Assembly (NCBI GenBank): GCA_000433915.1
Contig: HF993639.1
Location: 75,173 to 139,172 of the forward strand
Origin: Clostridium sp. CAG:793
GTDB lineage: Bacteria; Bacillota; Clostridia; TANB77; CAG-508
Direction: 5' to 3'
DNA length: 64,000 nucleotides
In this document: piece by piece, positions 43,691 to 51,799 of the stretch
Numbering within the stretch: position 1 is the stretch's first letter
Layout: the number at the start of each line of letters is the position of its first letter
The notes under the pieces: generated by a model
Seen by the model: only the letters and a program-made list of their open reading frames with translations
What the model was told of the DNA's origin: nothing
The model's database searches: none
Program-made: the position numbers and the translations under genes

Positions 43691-43957
43691 ATGACACTTT
43701 CTAATGCAGTAAAGCAAAGAATTGTTGACCTAGCTACTGGTAATCAAATTACAATTCACAAATTGGCTCTTAATTCTGGTGTTCCTTATTCGACTCTTAG
43801 TAGTTTCCTTAGTGGAAAATGCATGAGTATAACTTTGACAACTCTTTTACATATATGTGAAGGTTGCAATATTGAACTTAAAGATTTTTTTGATGATAAT
43901 CTGTTTAAAAACATTTCTTCTGACACACAAAACCACGTATCAACTCGAAAGAAGTAA
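43691..43957 (+). CDS. Miniature XRE/Cro-type DNA-binding protein 2
   Basis: From the ATG at 43691 (GAGG 8 bases upstream) the product is 88 residues. It is a diverged paralogue of its neighbours: AVKQRIVDLATGNQITIHKLALNSGVPYSTLSSFLSG, then TLLHICEGCNIELKDFFDDNLF. The C-terminal tail differs (SSDTQNHVSTRKK) and is basic, which may give different partner binding. It heads a two-gene unit with copy 3. Earlier ATG codons in frame exist at 43649 but lack a ribosome site. Confidence 0.85.
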   Translation: MTLSNAVKQRIVDLATGNQITIHKLALNSGVPYSTLSSFLSGKCMSITLTTLLHICEGCNIELKDFFDDNLFKNISSDTQNHVSTRKK

Positions 43958-43961
43958 TTAG

Positions 43962-44216
43962 ATGGTTTTATCTGTCGCTATTAGGCAAAGAATTATAAAT
44001 TTGACCAAATTGAAGAATATTAGTTTAAAAGAATTATCTAGAAGAGCCGGTGTACCATATCCAACATTGATAAGTTTTATGTCTGGTGCTAATAAGACTA
44101 TGAACTTGTCTACTCTTTATGGTTTGTGTATTGGATTAGATATCGATTTAGTGGATTTTTTCGATAATCGCTTATTCCAAGATGTTCTTGATGAACATGA
44201 AAAGGAAACAAAGTAG
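43962..44216 (+). CDS. Miniature XRE/Cro-type DNA-binding protein 3
   Basis: The 84-residue protein closely resembles copy 1: both share SVAIRQRIINL, then the DIDLVDFF-type segment and the ending LFQDVLDEHEKE. The recognition helix region (RRAGVPYPTLISFMSG) differs, so the DNA targets may differ. It starts 4 bases after the stop of copy 2 and is closed by a strong terminator. The three copies probably arose by local duplication, with trmL lying between copies 1 and 2. Confidence 0.87.
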   Translation: MVLSVAIRQRIINLTKLKNISLKELSRRAGVPYPTLISFMSGANKTMNLSTLYGLCIGLDIDLVDFFDNRLFQDVLDEHEKETK

Positions 44217-44230
44217 GTTATGGTTATGTA

Positions 44231-44266
44231 AAAAGCGATAGCAAATTGCTATCGCTTTTTTATATT
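44231..44266 (+). terminator. Terminator after the XRE-like genes
   Basis: AAAAGCGATAGCAA and TTGCTATCGCTTTT form a near-perfect hairpin followed by six T. The remaining gap to the tRNA (44217-44517) shows only the tRNA promoter. Confidence 0.9.
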
Positions 44267-44467
44267 TTGATTTTATAGTTTATTTTACTTGTCAATATAA
44301 AATATAAAATGTTTATTGAAATCTTCATTTGTGATTGGATATATTTTTATATTTTTCTCTTTACGAACTTGTATATATTTTAATATTGATAAAAATATTT
44401 GTCAAATTAATTTGTGATATATCATTAACTAAACTATAAATTATTTTAATTTATTTTGTTTTTTCTC

Positions 44468-44497
44468 TTGACAAATTGTTATTTATCGTATTATAAT
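44468..44497 (+). promoter_or_regulatory. Promoter of tRNA-Leu
   Basis: Consensus TTGACA (44468-44473) and consensus TATAAT (44492-44497) are separated by 18 bases and lie 20 bases before the tRNA. Confidence 0.85.
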
Positions 44498-44517
44498 AAG
44501 TATTGTTCGTAATTAAT

Positions 44518-44604
44518 GCAGATATGGCGGAACTGGTAGACGCACAGGACTTAAAATCCTGCGGTAGCGATACCGTCCCGGTTCGATTCCGGGTATCTGC
44601 ACCA
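44518..44604 (+). tRNA. tRNA-Leu (anticodon UAA)
   Basis: The 87-base gene folds as a class II tRNA. The acceptor arm GCAGATA pairs with TATCTGC. The anticodon stem CAGGA/TCCTG encloses loop CTTAAAA, giving anticodon TAA. A long variable arm (CGGTAGCGATACCG) is present, as is T-arm CCCGGTTCGATTCCGGG. The terminal CCA is encoded. UUA is expected to be a major leucine codon in this AT-rich genome. Confidence 0.97.
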
Positions 44605-44610
44605 TAAAAA

Positions 44611-44650
44611 CCTCAAGTAGTTCGTAAGATATGCTTGAGGCTTTTATTTT
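44611..44650 (+). terminator. Terminator after tRNA-Leu
   Basis: CCTCAAG and CTTGAGG flank a loop of about 16 bases and are followed by CTTTTATTTT. Confidence 0.82.
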
Positions 44651-44686
44651 GTATAATTTAGATTTCAATGATGTTATATAAAAATG

Positions 44687-44734
44687 CCAAAACACGCATA
44701 CCAGATATACTTATCTCCGGTATGCGTGTTTTGG
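44687..44734 (-). terminator. Strong terminator of the 142-residue orphan gene
   Basis: CCAAAACACGCATACC (44687-44702) pairs perfectly with GGTATGCGTGTTTTGG (44719-44734). An inner GATA/TATC pairing adds to it, and CATTTTTATAT follows on the minus strand. Confidence 0.9.
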
Positions 44735-44740
44735 TCGCAA

Positions 44741-45169
44741 TTAGCTCTTCTTACAGATGTACATATCAACCTCATCATCGCCGTCAATGATTGCGATGAC
44801 AAAGTCCTTGTTTCCGTGCAGTTTGACTCTTCGGTAATCCTCCTCTACGCCTAGTTCGTACTTATTGCCCACTTTTTCCAGCTTTGCTGGGATGTCTTTG
44901 AAATTCCCACAGTCATGGCAGATGATCTGTTTCTTATCGCTTATATCGAACCCCTCGATGTCCACGACAATTTTTATCAATAGCAGATCCTCTCCTTTGC
45001 TAAATAAGATGGCCACAAATGGCTGCTCTAGGTTCATCTCCTTGCAGTCATTGTACATAAAACGATCAAGCCTTTTTCCAAGGCACTTTAAAATCTGTGG
45101 CCAGAGAAGTGGCTTTTCCTTCCGCTGAGCCTCTAAAATTGCTTTCTTTGCTTTAATTGTGTTATTCAT
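44741..45169 (-). CDS. Orphan protein of mid-GC composition next to tRNA-Leu
   Basis: I do not recognise this 142-residue protein. It is soluble, of mixed charge, with one CHDC pair (IICHDCGNF) and an acidic C-terminal segment (IIDGDDEVDMYICKKS). No signal peptide or membrane helix is seen. Codon use (CTC, TCG, CGC, GCC) is clearly different from the AT-rich neighbours, as in the cassettes at 3528 and 21105. GGAGGTTAACA precedes the ATG at 45169. It is a complete one-gene unit with its own promoter (45213-45241) and terminator. Transfer from another genome is likely; a tRNA gene 140 bases away may have served as an entry site, but no flanking repeat was found. Confidence 0.78.
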   Translation of the reverse strand: MNNTIKAKKAILEAQRKEKPLLWPQILKCLGKRLDRFMYNDCKEMNLEQPFVAILFSKGEDLLLIKIVVDIEGFDISDKKQIICHDCGNFKDIPAKLEKVGNKYELGVEEDYRRVKLHGNKDFVIAIIDGDDEVDMYICKKS

Positions 45170-45212
45170 TGTTAACCTCCACAATTGCTTTTTTCTGAAA
45201 CGGACTACCTAT

Positions 45213-45241
45213 ATTATATCATTCTTTTGTTTCTTTTGCAA
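45213..45241 (-). promoter_or_regulatory. Promoter of the orphan gene (extended -10)
   Basis: On the minus strand, TTGCAA (45236-45241) is 17 bases before TATAAT (45213-45218), which is preceded by TGA. The arrangement is the same as at 3438-3466. Confidence 0.72.
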
Positions 45242-45268
45242 GTTATGTAAACATTAGTCTTAATAAAA

Positions 45269-45325
45269 AATGAACCCATAATGAGCAATACTATTTTAAG
45301 TACAGTTCATTATGGGTTCATTTAT
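45269..45325 (-). terminator. Terminator after the HU gene
   Basis: ATGAACCCATAATGA (45270-45284) pairs with TCATTATGGGTTCAT (45307-45321). TTTTTTATT follows on the minus strand. Confidence 0.9.
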
Positions 45326-45359
45326 ATGAATTCATATGTATTATATTAAACTCATCTAA

Positions 45360-45638
45360 TTATTTTTTGTTAACTAAGTCTTTTAAAGCTTTTCCTGCTT
45401 TGAAAACTGGTGCTTTAGATGCAGGTATCTTTATTTCTTCTTTAGTTTGAGGATTTCTTCCTTTTCTAGCTGCTCTTTTTCTAACTTCGAAAGATCCAAA
45501 TCCAACTAATTGAACTTTTTCACCTTTCTTTAAGCTTTCTGTTACTGTGCTTATGAATGCGTCTAAAGATGCTTCAGCACTCTTTTTTGTTTCTCCTGTT
45601 TTAGCAGCCATTGCTGCGATTAAATCAGATTTGTTCAT
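45360..45638 (-). CDS. hup: DNA-binding protein HU
   Basis: HU is a small histone-like dimer that bends and compacts DNA. The 92-residue protein is typical: [27 protein letters not shown], then [24 protein letters not shown] with the beta-arm that enters the minor groove. Length and sequence are canonical. AGGAGGTAAATTAA precedes the ATG. The 252 bases upstream (45639-45890) contain no gene; a sure promoter was not recognised there. Confidence 0.97.
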   Translation of the reverse strand: MNKSDLIAAMAAKTGETKKSAEASLDAFISTVTESLKKGEKVQLVGFGSFEVRKRAARKGRNPQTKEEIKIPASKAPVFKAGKALKDLVNKK

Positions 45639-45890
45639 TTAATTTACCTCCTATTAAGATACAAATATGTGTAGATCAGAACTTTGATTTATAAACGAAA
45701 TCTGAGTCTACTATTTTTATATTCGCCAACAAAAAACAAAATCCTTCTTTTTTTTTACTTTTTTTCCTTTGAAAGCTATCTTGCAGTAAGGTTTAGTCAT
45801 TATTCGTTTCTTTAAATGCTTATTTTATGCGGTTTTTGAGGCTTGATATCCCGAAATATTACAATTTTATTAAGTTTTTTCGACATTGTT

Positions 45891-47480
45891 TTATCTTCTT
45901 TTCATTCCACAAATTATAATAGATATTTCATTTACTCTTATTGCTTTCATTAATATTAATAGCATTATGTATATAATTGCACCTATAAATATCGTTATTA
46001 TTAAAGCTATCGGTAATTTAGTTGATAATATTAAATATTCAAAAATCATTTTACTGATTATGGTCATTATTGTGCTTGCTAATATTGGCTTTATAATACT
46101 ACTTTTCTTTATAATTATAGGCGTATATTTTTTTATTGCAATATAACTTATTATCATTGTTGTAGCATTATATATTATTCCTCCTATTGCTGCACCAACT
46201 GTTCCTCCTATTTTCCATTCAACATGTGGTACTAATATTTGATTACATATTAATTTTGCAATTACTCCTACAGATACTGAAATTATTGGGATATTTGTCT
46301 TTCCTATTCCATATAATACTCCATTAAATGTTTGACCTAATGCAATAAAAATAATTGATAATGCGCTTATTTTTAAGATTTCACTTCCATCTGATGCATT
46401 TGGAAATAATACTTTAAGTATTTCTTTTCCGAATATCATAAATAGCATTATTATTGGTATTGATATCATAGCTCCAAATAATATTGATTTATTTATCCTT
46501 TCTTCTTTTGTTTTTAAATCTCCATTCGATGCCGCTATATTAGGTAATAATGCAGTAGTTATAGCCATATTAAATGATAGTGGAAAATTTATTAATGTAT
46601 CAACTTTTCCACTCAATATTCCATATTGTATTTTTGCCTGTTCATATCCAATTTTATCTTTTAATTTATTAACAATTGTAGTTGCATCTATGTTTTTTGA
46701 TATTGTTCCAATTAGTGCTGATAATGATATTGGAATTGACACTATTGCTATTTCTTTAATTATTTGAAATGTTTTGGCTCTTGTGTTATGAATACTTTCC
46801 TTTACTTCTTGTCTTATTATTGGCCTTTCTGTTATATATTTTTTTACTAAAAATGCGCATTCTAGTAGGTTTGCAACAGTTATTGCTAGACAACTGCAAG
46901 CTGCCATTATTGTCGTATCTGGATTATGAGTTAATATTACGGATAATTCTATTAGAATAAATGTCATTACGGTTTTAGTTACCTGATCTATTGACTGAGC
47001 TTTTGCTGTTACTTTTAATTTTTCTCTTCCTCCAAAGTAACCTTTAAATACTGATATTATTGATGTAAAAAATATTGATGGTGCTATTGCTATTATTGAT
47101 AATTCTGCTTCTGGAATTTTTAAATATAATGTTGCAATTTCTTTTGCCATCACACCTACTGTAATGCTCCCTATTATTCCTATTATACTAAATAATAATA
47201 GAGAAACTTTTAATATTTTATATGCCCCTCTTCCGTCTCCTTGGCTACCTCTTTCTGCTACGATTTTTGATATTGCACTTGGCAATCCTATTGCTGACAA
47301 GCTTAATATAAGTGCATATACTTGATAACTTGATGCTGAAATAGCATTTCCAGCATCTCCGAATCCTTGTCTATTAGTTATATATAATTTGTATATAATT
47401 CCCAAAAATTTAATTAATATTTGTGATATTAATAGTGCTATTATGTTTTGAGTAAAAGTCTCTTTTGAATGTTTTTTCAT
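45891..47480 (-). CDS. SpoVB/MurJ-like polysaccharide flippase (MVF/MATE-like)
   Basis: The 529-residue protein has about 14 membrane helices and the family start TFTQNIIALLISQILIKFLGIIYKLYITN. Conserved patterns follow: ALILSLSAIGLPSAISKIVAERG and GYFGGREKLKVTAKAQSIDQV. Members move lipid-linked wall precursors across the membrane; SpoVB works in spore cortex formation, MurJ and Amj relatives in growth. Which of these applies here is not clear. GAGAGAGGTTG precedes the ATG. It is divergent from the VirD4-like gene. Confidence 0.88.
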   Translation of the reverse strand: MKKHSKETFTQNIIALLISQILIKFLGIIYKLYITNRQGFGDAGNAISASSYQVYALILSLSAIGLPSAISKIVAERGSQGDGRGAYKILKVSLLLFSIIGIIGSITVGVMAKEIATLYLKIPEAELSIIAIAPSIFFTSIISVFKGYFGGREKLKVTAKAQSIDQVTKTVMTFILIELSVILTHNPDTTIMAACSCLAITVANLLECAFLVKKYITERPIIRQEVKESIHNTRAKTFQIIKEIAIVSIPISLSALIGTISKNIDATTIVNKLKDKIGYEQAKIQYGILSGKVDTLINFPLSFNMAITTALLPNIAASNGDLKTKEERINKSILFGAMISIPIIMLFMIFGKEILKVLFPNASDGSEILKISALSIIFIALGQTFNGVLYGIGKTNIPIISVSVGVIAKLICNQILVPHVEWKIGGTVGAAIGGIIYNATTMIISYIAIKKYTPIIIKKSSIIKPILASTIMTIISKMIFEYLILSTKLPIALIITIFIGAIIYIMLLILMKAIRVNEISIIICGMKRR

Positions 47481-47615
47481 TTATACAACCTCTCTCATTT
47501 TTTCACAGCTTTTTATTTATAATTTATATGTTTTTTTGGCAAAAAAATTACTCAAAAGACTTGTTTTTTTCCTCATTTTGTAGGATAATAGATATATATA
47601 TGAAAGGGATTAACA

Positions 47616-49943
47616 ATGAAGGTATTAGATAAATTTTTAAAGTTTTTAAAAACTGACCGTAATACATTTTTTACATATATTTTAACTTTAGCTAGCATAT
47701 ATATAATTGTTGATAGATTAGTTGAATTTCTATTGATTTTATTTACAGGCGTGGCTTCTGTTTATTGGGGACCAATTCAATATGCAATAGCTTTTTTATT
47801 TCCTATCTTTGCATTTTTGTTTTCATCTTCTTCAAAGTTTATAACGTGTGATGATGATAAACTTGGTTGGTTTTATGCATATTGTATTGCACTTTATTTA
47901 TTAACTATTACAATGCTAACAGAGTGGATTAATGAAGGTTTATGGCTTGGACTATTATCACTTCCTGGTTATAAAACTATTGCAACCGAGTTTGGGTATT
48001 TAATAAAACCTGCTCTTTCTTCATTAGCAATTATGTTACCACTTACAACTGGATTTAAGCTATTTGATTGGTTATATAAAAACGTTAATGAAACTAAAGA
48101 TTTAAGAGATTCAATTTTTGATTATAATGGTATTAGTTTAGCACCAAAGTCAAATGCAGTTGGCCCTTATACTACTGAAATTTTTGTTGGTATTGATAAA
48201 GACCACGGAAATAATGTCAAGCTTCCTGAAATAAGAAGGTTTGAATCAACTTTAGTTGTTGGTGTATCGGGTGCCGGAAAAACTTCGCTTGTCTTTGAGC
48301 CTTGGGTTGCACAAGATATAAGTAAAAAATATTTTTACAGAGAATCATCAAAAACTCTTGCTGTCGCAGCATTAAAGACTGGTATTGCAACTTTAAATGC
48401 ACCTTATGATAATAATTATATTAATCGTAATTTTAGTTTAAATATGCTATTACCTGTTGATTCTAAGAAAAATATATTTGATTCTTATTTTAAGAAATTA
48501 ATATATTTTCAATCATCTTCAAAAACAGTATTTAGGAATTTAGGTATCACTTATATGGCACCTGATGAAGAAACTGTTTATAAAGTAAAAGATATTTGTG
48601 ATAATTTTGGAATGACTTATAATTTAATAGATCCTAATAATCCAAATTCACCTGGTTTAAATCCATTTGCTTTTGATGATCCAGTTCAGACTGCTTTATC
48701 AATATCAACTGTTTTAAAAGGATTCTATACTGATAAAAATCCAGAAATGGCTCAAGCTTATCAGGAAAACTTTTCTAATCAGGTAATTGAAAATTTAGCT
48801 ATATTATTAAAGGTTATGTATCCAAAATTAAATGATGGCAAACTTCCTAATATAGGTGATATGCTTAAATTATTAAATAATTTTGAACTTATTGAAAAAA
48901 TGTGTAAAATACTTGAAATGGATCCTGAACTTTCAGTTAAATATGAAAATCAAATTGGGTATTTCAAAAAGAACTTTTACCATGATAGTCCTAATATTGC
49001 AGAAATGCAAAAAATCGTTTCTATTCCAATGGCTCAACTTGATACTTTACTTAGATATCCTGGAGTTAAAAACATATTATGTAATAGAAACAATAATTTG
49101 AACTTTGATAAAATATTAGAAAATGGAGATATATGTTTAGTATGTACTAGACGTGGTGATTTAGGAGAAACTGCTCATAAAGCATTTGGTTTATTCTTCT
49201 TATTGCTTATGCAGTTCTCAGTTTTAAGAAGACCTGGAAATGAAAATACACGTATTCCTCATTTCTTATATATTGATGAATTCCCTGATTTCATCTGCCC
49301 TGCTACAGAAAATATATTTACAGTATACAGAAAATATAGAGTTGGTACTGTTATTTCTGCTCAGACTAGAGCTCAGTTGTTATCACATGGAGAAAAATTA
49401 GGAAATACTATTATTTCTAACTGCAGTAATAAGATTGTATTTGGTAATAACTCTCCTGAAGATAATGAATGGTGGTCTCTAGAAATTGGTGAAAAGAAAG
49501 AATGGTCTGTTGATCAAACTGGTTACCATACTAAAAATGGTGGAGAATATGATGAAAAGAAGAATGTTAAATATGGTTATAGTGTAAAATACAAACCTGG
49601 TAAAGTTCAATCTTTGAAATTTAAGAAATGTATGTACAAATTAAAAGATGTTAAAGGAACTATTGTAAATGGTACAGCAAATCTTGATTTCTTACCATCA
49701 AAGTATAAAGAAAAACAACCTGTAAAAGTTTACGATTTTACTAAATTCACTAGTGGAATTTCAGAAGATACTTCTAGTCATAAATCTTCTCCAAAGCGTA
49801 ACAGTTTAGTAAATGAACATTTTGAAGACAATTCTGTTGGAGATGTTGATCCTATCAGATTAGATAGTTCAGATTTAAATTTTAATATTAATAATAGTGA
49901 TGCTATCACATTTAATTTTAATAAAGGTAATAAAAAAGCGTAG
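47616..49943 (+). CDS. VirD4/TraG-type coupling ATPase, solitary
   Basis: The 775-residue protein has three to four N-terminal membrane helices (about residues 17-43, 50-72, 86-108, 130-150). A P-loop NTPase follows with Walker A VVGVSGAGKTS (about 214-224) and Walker B FLYIDEFPDF (about 550-559). The region after it, VISAQTRAQL, fits the TraG/VirD4 signature. Such proteins bring DNA or protein substrates to type IV secretion channels. Here no relaxase, VirB4 or other transfer gene is near, and codon use is as AT-rich as the chromosome. AAAGGGATTAACA precedes the ATG; a weak promoter (TTGTTT-N17-GATAAT, 47561-47589) lies upstream. Confidence 0.9.
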   Translation: MKVLDKFLKFLKTDRNTFFTYILTLASIYIIVDRLVEFLLILFTGVASVYWGPIQYAIAFLFPIFAFLFSSSSKFITCDDDKLGWFYAYCIALYLLTITMLTEWINEGLWLGLLSLPGYKTIATEFGYLIKPALSSLAIMLPLTTGFKLFDWLYKNVNETKDLRDSIFDYNGISLAPKSNAVGPYTTEIFVGIDKDHGNNVKLPEIRRFESTLVVGVSGAGKTSLVFEPWVAQDISKKYFYRESSKTLAVAALKTGIATLNAPYDNNYINRNFSLNMLLPVDSKKNIFDSYFKKLIYFQSSSKTVFRNLGITYMAPDEETVYKVKDICDNFGMTYNLIDPNNPNSPGLNPFAFDDPVQTALSISTVLKGFYTDKNPEMAQAYQENFSNQVIENLAILLKVMYPKLNDGKLPNIGDMLKLLNNFELIEKMCKILEMDPELSVKYENQIGYFKKNFYHDSPNIAEMQKIVSIPMAQLDTLLRYPGVKNILCNRNNNLNFDKILENGDICLVCTRRGDLGETAHKAFGLFFLLLMQFSVLRRPGNENTRIPHFLYIDEFPDFICPATENIFTVYRKYRVGTVISAQTRAQLLSHGEKLGNTIISNCSNKIVFGNNSPEDNEWWSLEIGEKKEWSVDQTGYHTKNGGEYDEKKNVKYGYSVKYKPGKVQSLKFKKCMYKLKDVKGTIVNGTANLDFLPSKYKEKQPVKVYDFTKFTSGISEDTSSHKSSPKRNSLVNEHFEDNSVGDVDPIRLDSSDLNFNINNSDAITFNFNKGNKKA

Positions 49944-49966
49944 ATTTTAAAATCTACGTTTTTTCT
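49933..49966. terminator. Bidirectional terminator between the VirD4-like and winged-helix genes
   Basis: CGTAGATTTTAAAATCTACG (49939-49958) is a perfect palindrome flanked by A- and T-runs on both sides. The VirD4 stop lies within it. Confidence 0.9.
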
Positions 49967-49968
49967 TT

Positions 49969-50898
49969 TTATTCAAGTATTTTTGCTTCTACATTTCTCA
50001 TTCTATATTTTCCGTTTTCTTCTACAAAATCATATAAACTTCTTTCTAGTGTGTTACTATTTTGTATAAGATCTGTTGTATAATAAAATTTTATTTTATC
50101 TATTTTTATAGAATTCATTACTATTACTCTGAAGACTTCTGCCATATGCTTATCATCTTCACATACAAATACTAATTGTGGGATTACTGGATAACCTGAA
50201 TCTCCTGGTGCAAAATTGTCATAAAAGTCTTTCCAGAAACTCATTCTTTCAACTAATTTTCTTTCCCATTCTTCATTTCTTCTTATAACTTCATATACAA
50301 AGTCTACTCTTCTTCCCATGTAGTTAAGTTCAATATTAGCTATTGGTTTAAATGTTTTATTTATTGTCTTAGCTAATATGGCTGGTTTTAAAGTAGATTT
50401 AGAATATGCTTTTACTTTACGAATATATGCTATTACTAATTGATTTCCTGCTAGTTTCTTTTTTATCATTTCAACAGGCTTAGCATTATCACTTGGTTGC
50501 CATTTACATTCTATTTCTCTTGATTCTAAAAGATATTTTCCCATCTTTTCCATGCAGTAAACTCTATAAATTCCGCTTCCTTCATCTGATGTAAAATAAT
50601 ATCTAGTAATGATTTTATTTTTAATTAATTGCTCTAGTTTATTGTTTAATTTATCTTGATTTTTTATTTCTGCTTTTTCGTGTTCTAATAATTGATATAA
50701 TTGCCTTGATGTTAGAAATTCATATTGATTTATAAGTTCTAATATCCTGAAATGTATATCTGTTATATGCCCTACATTTATCTTTTGAATTATTTGATTC
50801 ATTGATACATAACCGTCTTTTCCATCAAATACTTTGATTTCTCCCGGTCTCATTCTGAATGGTGATACGGTTGTTTTTATTTCACTATCACTTACCAT
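49969..50898 (-). CDS. Winged-helix replication-relaxation-type protein
   Basis: The 309-residue protein starts its folded part with HITDIHFRILELINQYEFLTSRQLYQLLEH, a winged-helix pattern typical of the replication-relaxation family found in plasmids and conjugative elements. The C-terminal half is an alpha/beta domain (RRVDFVYEVIRR, then LVFVCEDDKHMAEVFRVIV) that recalls a nuclease-like or ATP-independent fold, without sure catalytic residues. I start at the ATG at 50898 because TAGGAGGAATAATA lies directly upstream; the frame runs 26 codons further. It is convergent with the VirD4-like gene, and a functional link is likely (inference). Confidence 0.78.
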   Translation of the reverse strand: MVSDSEIKTTVSPFRMRPGEIKVFDGKDGYVSMNQIIQKINVGHITDIHFRILELINQYEFLTSRQLYQLLEHEKAEIKNQDKLNNKLEQLIKNKIITRYYFTSDEGSGIYRVYCMEKMGKYLLESREIECKWQPSDNAKPVEMIKKKLAGNQLVIAYIRKVKAYSKSTLKPAILAKTINKTFKPIANIELNYMGRRVDFVYEVIRRNEEWERKLVERMSFWKDFYDNFAPGDSGYPVIPQLVFVCEDDKHMAEVFRVIVMNSIKIDKIKFYYTTDLIQNSNTLERSLYDFVEENGKYRMRNVEAKILE

Positions 50899-50991
50899 TA
50901 TTATTCCTCCTACAAAAATTATTTCGTAGATGTATTCTACATTTATTATTATATCACTTATGTTAACAAATCTCAAGTAATATCACTAATT

Positions 50992-51780
50992 TTATTTGCG
51001 TCTTTTATTTTTTCCTTTTGTATGATATCCTTTTGATTTCTTCATTGGCTCTTTTTTTATTAAACTATCAATTTCTTTTTGTGTTAGATATCTCCATTTT
51101 CCTAAAGCCAGATCTTTTACATCTATATTACCTATTCTTGCTCTATGCAATGCAAGTACTTTTTTTCCAACAGATTCGCACATTTTTCTGACTTCTCTAT
51201 TTTTTCCTTCATGTATCGTTATCTGTAATCTTGATAAATTCTTTTCTTCATCTATTTTAAGAATTTTTACTTTAGCAGGCTTTGTTATATATGTTGTTCC
51301 TTCATTTTCAATTTCAACACCTTTTTTTAACTTTTCCACATCGTCTTCTGTTATTATTCCTACTACAGTTACATTATATGTTTTCTCTATTTCGTTCTTA
51401 GGATGAGTAACTTTGTTTACAAATTCACCATCATTGCTTAATATAATTGCTCCCGATGTATACATATCAAGTCTTCCTACTGGTACAACTCTTTCTTTTA
51501 CACATTTTATTAAGTCCATTGCTGTATCTCTATTAAATTGATCTTTGGCTGTTGTTACATATCCTATTGGTTTGTTTAATAAAATATATATTTTGTTTGA
51601 ATTTTCTTTTATTATTTTTCCATCGTATTTTACAATGTCTTTCTGAGGATCTATTTTCGTTCCTAATTCTGTTACAGTCATTCCATTTACTTGTATTTTT
51701 CCTTCTTTTATTAGTTCCTCACATTTTCTTCTTGATGCAATCCCTGCATTTGCTAAGAACTTTTGTAAACGTTCTTCCAT
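50992..51780 (-). CDS. rluB: RluB-family 23S rRNA pseudouridine synthase
   Basis: The enzyme converts a uridine in 23S rRNA (around position 2605) to pseudouridine. The 262-residue protein has an N-terminal S4 domain (RLQKFLANAGIASRRKCEELI). The catalytic Asp is in PVGRLDMYTSGAIIL, and KTYNVTV and GKNREVRKMCES are also present. All family motifs are intact. A basic tail ends it. It is 19 bases after the rluD-type gene and probably in the same transcript. Confidence 0.92.
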   Translation of the reverse strand: MEERLQKFLANAGIASRRKCEELIKEGKIQVNGMTVTELGTKIDPQKDIVKYDGKIIKENSNKIYILLNKPIGYVTTAKDQFNRDTAMDLIKCVKERVVPVGRLDMYTSGAIILSNDGEFVNKVTHPKNEIEKTYNVTVVGIITEDDVEKLKKGVEIENEGTTYITKPAKVKILKIDEEKNLSRLQITIHEGKNREVRKMCESVGKKVLALHRARIGNIDVKDLALGKWRYLTQKEIDSLIKKEPMKKSKGYHTKGKNKRRK

Positions 51781-51799
51781 GTCATTCCTTTCTATTACT

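Noticed and set aside
44513..44695. Minus-strand 60-codon frame ending in IPGIEPGRYRYRRILSP
   Set aside because: It is the antisense of tRNA-Leu and its terminator. Peptides of this kind are a well-known annotation artefact of tRNA genes.
42566..45360. CRISPR-like or integrative-element signature around the XRE cluster and tRNA
   Set aside because: No regularly spaced repeats, integrase, excisionase or duplicated tRNA 3' end was found.
45886..46146. Plus-strand hydrophobic frame antisense to the SpoVB-like gene
   Set aside because: It mirrors a membrane protein on the other strand; antisense frames of membrane proteins in AT-rich DNA are often hydrophobic.
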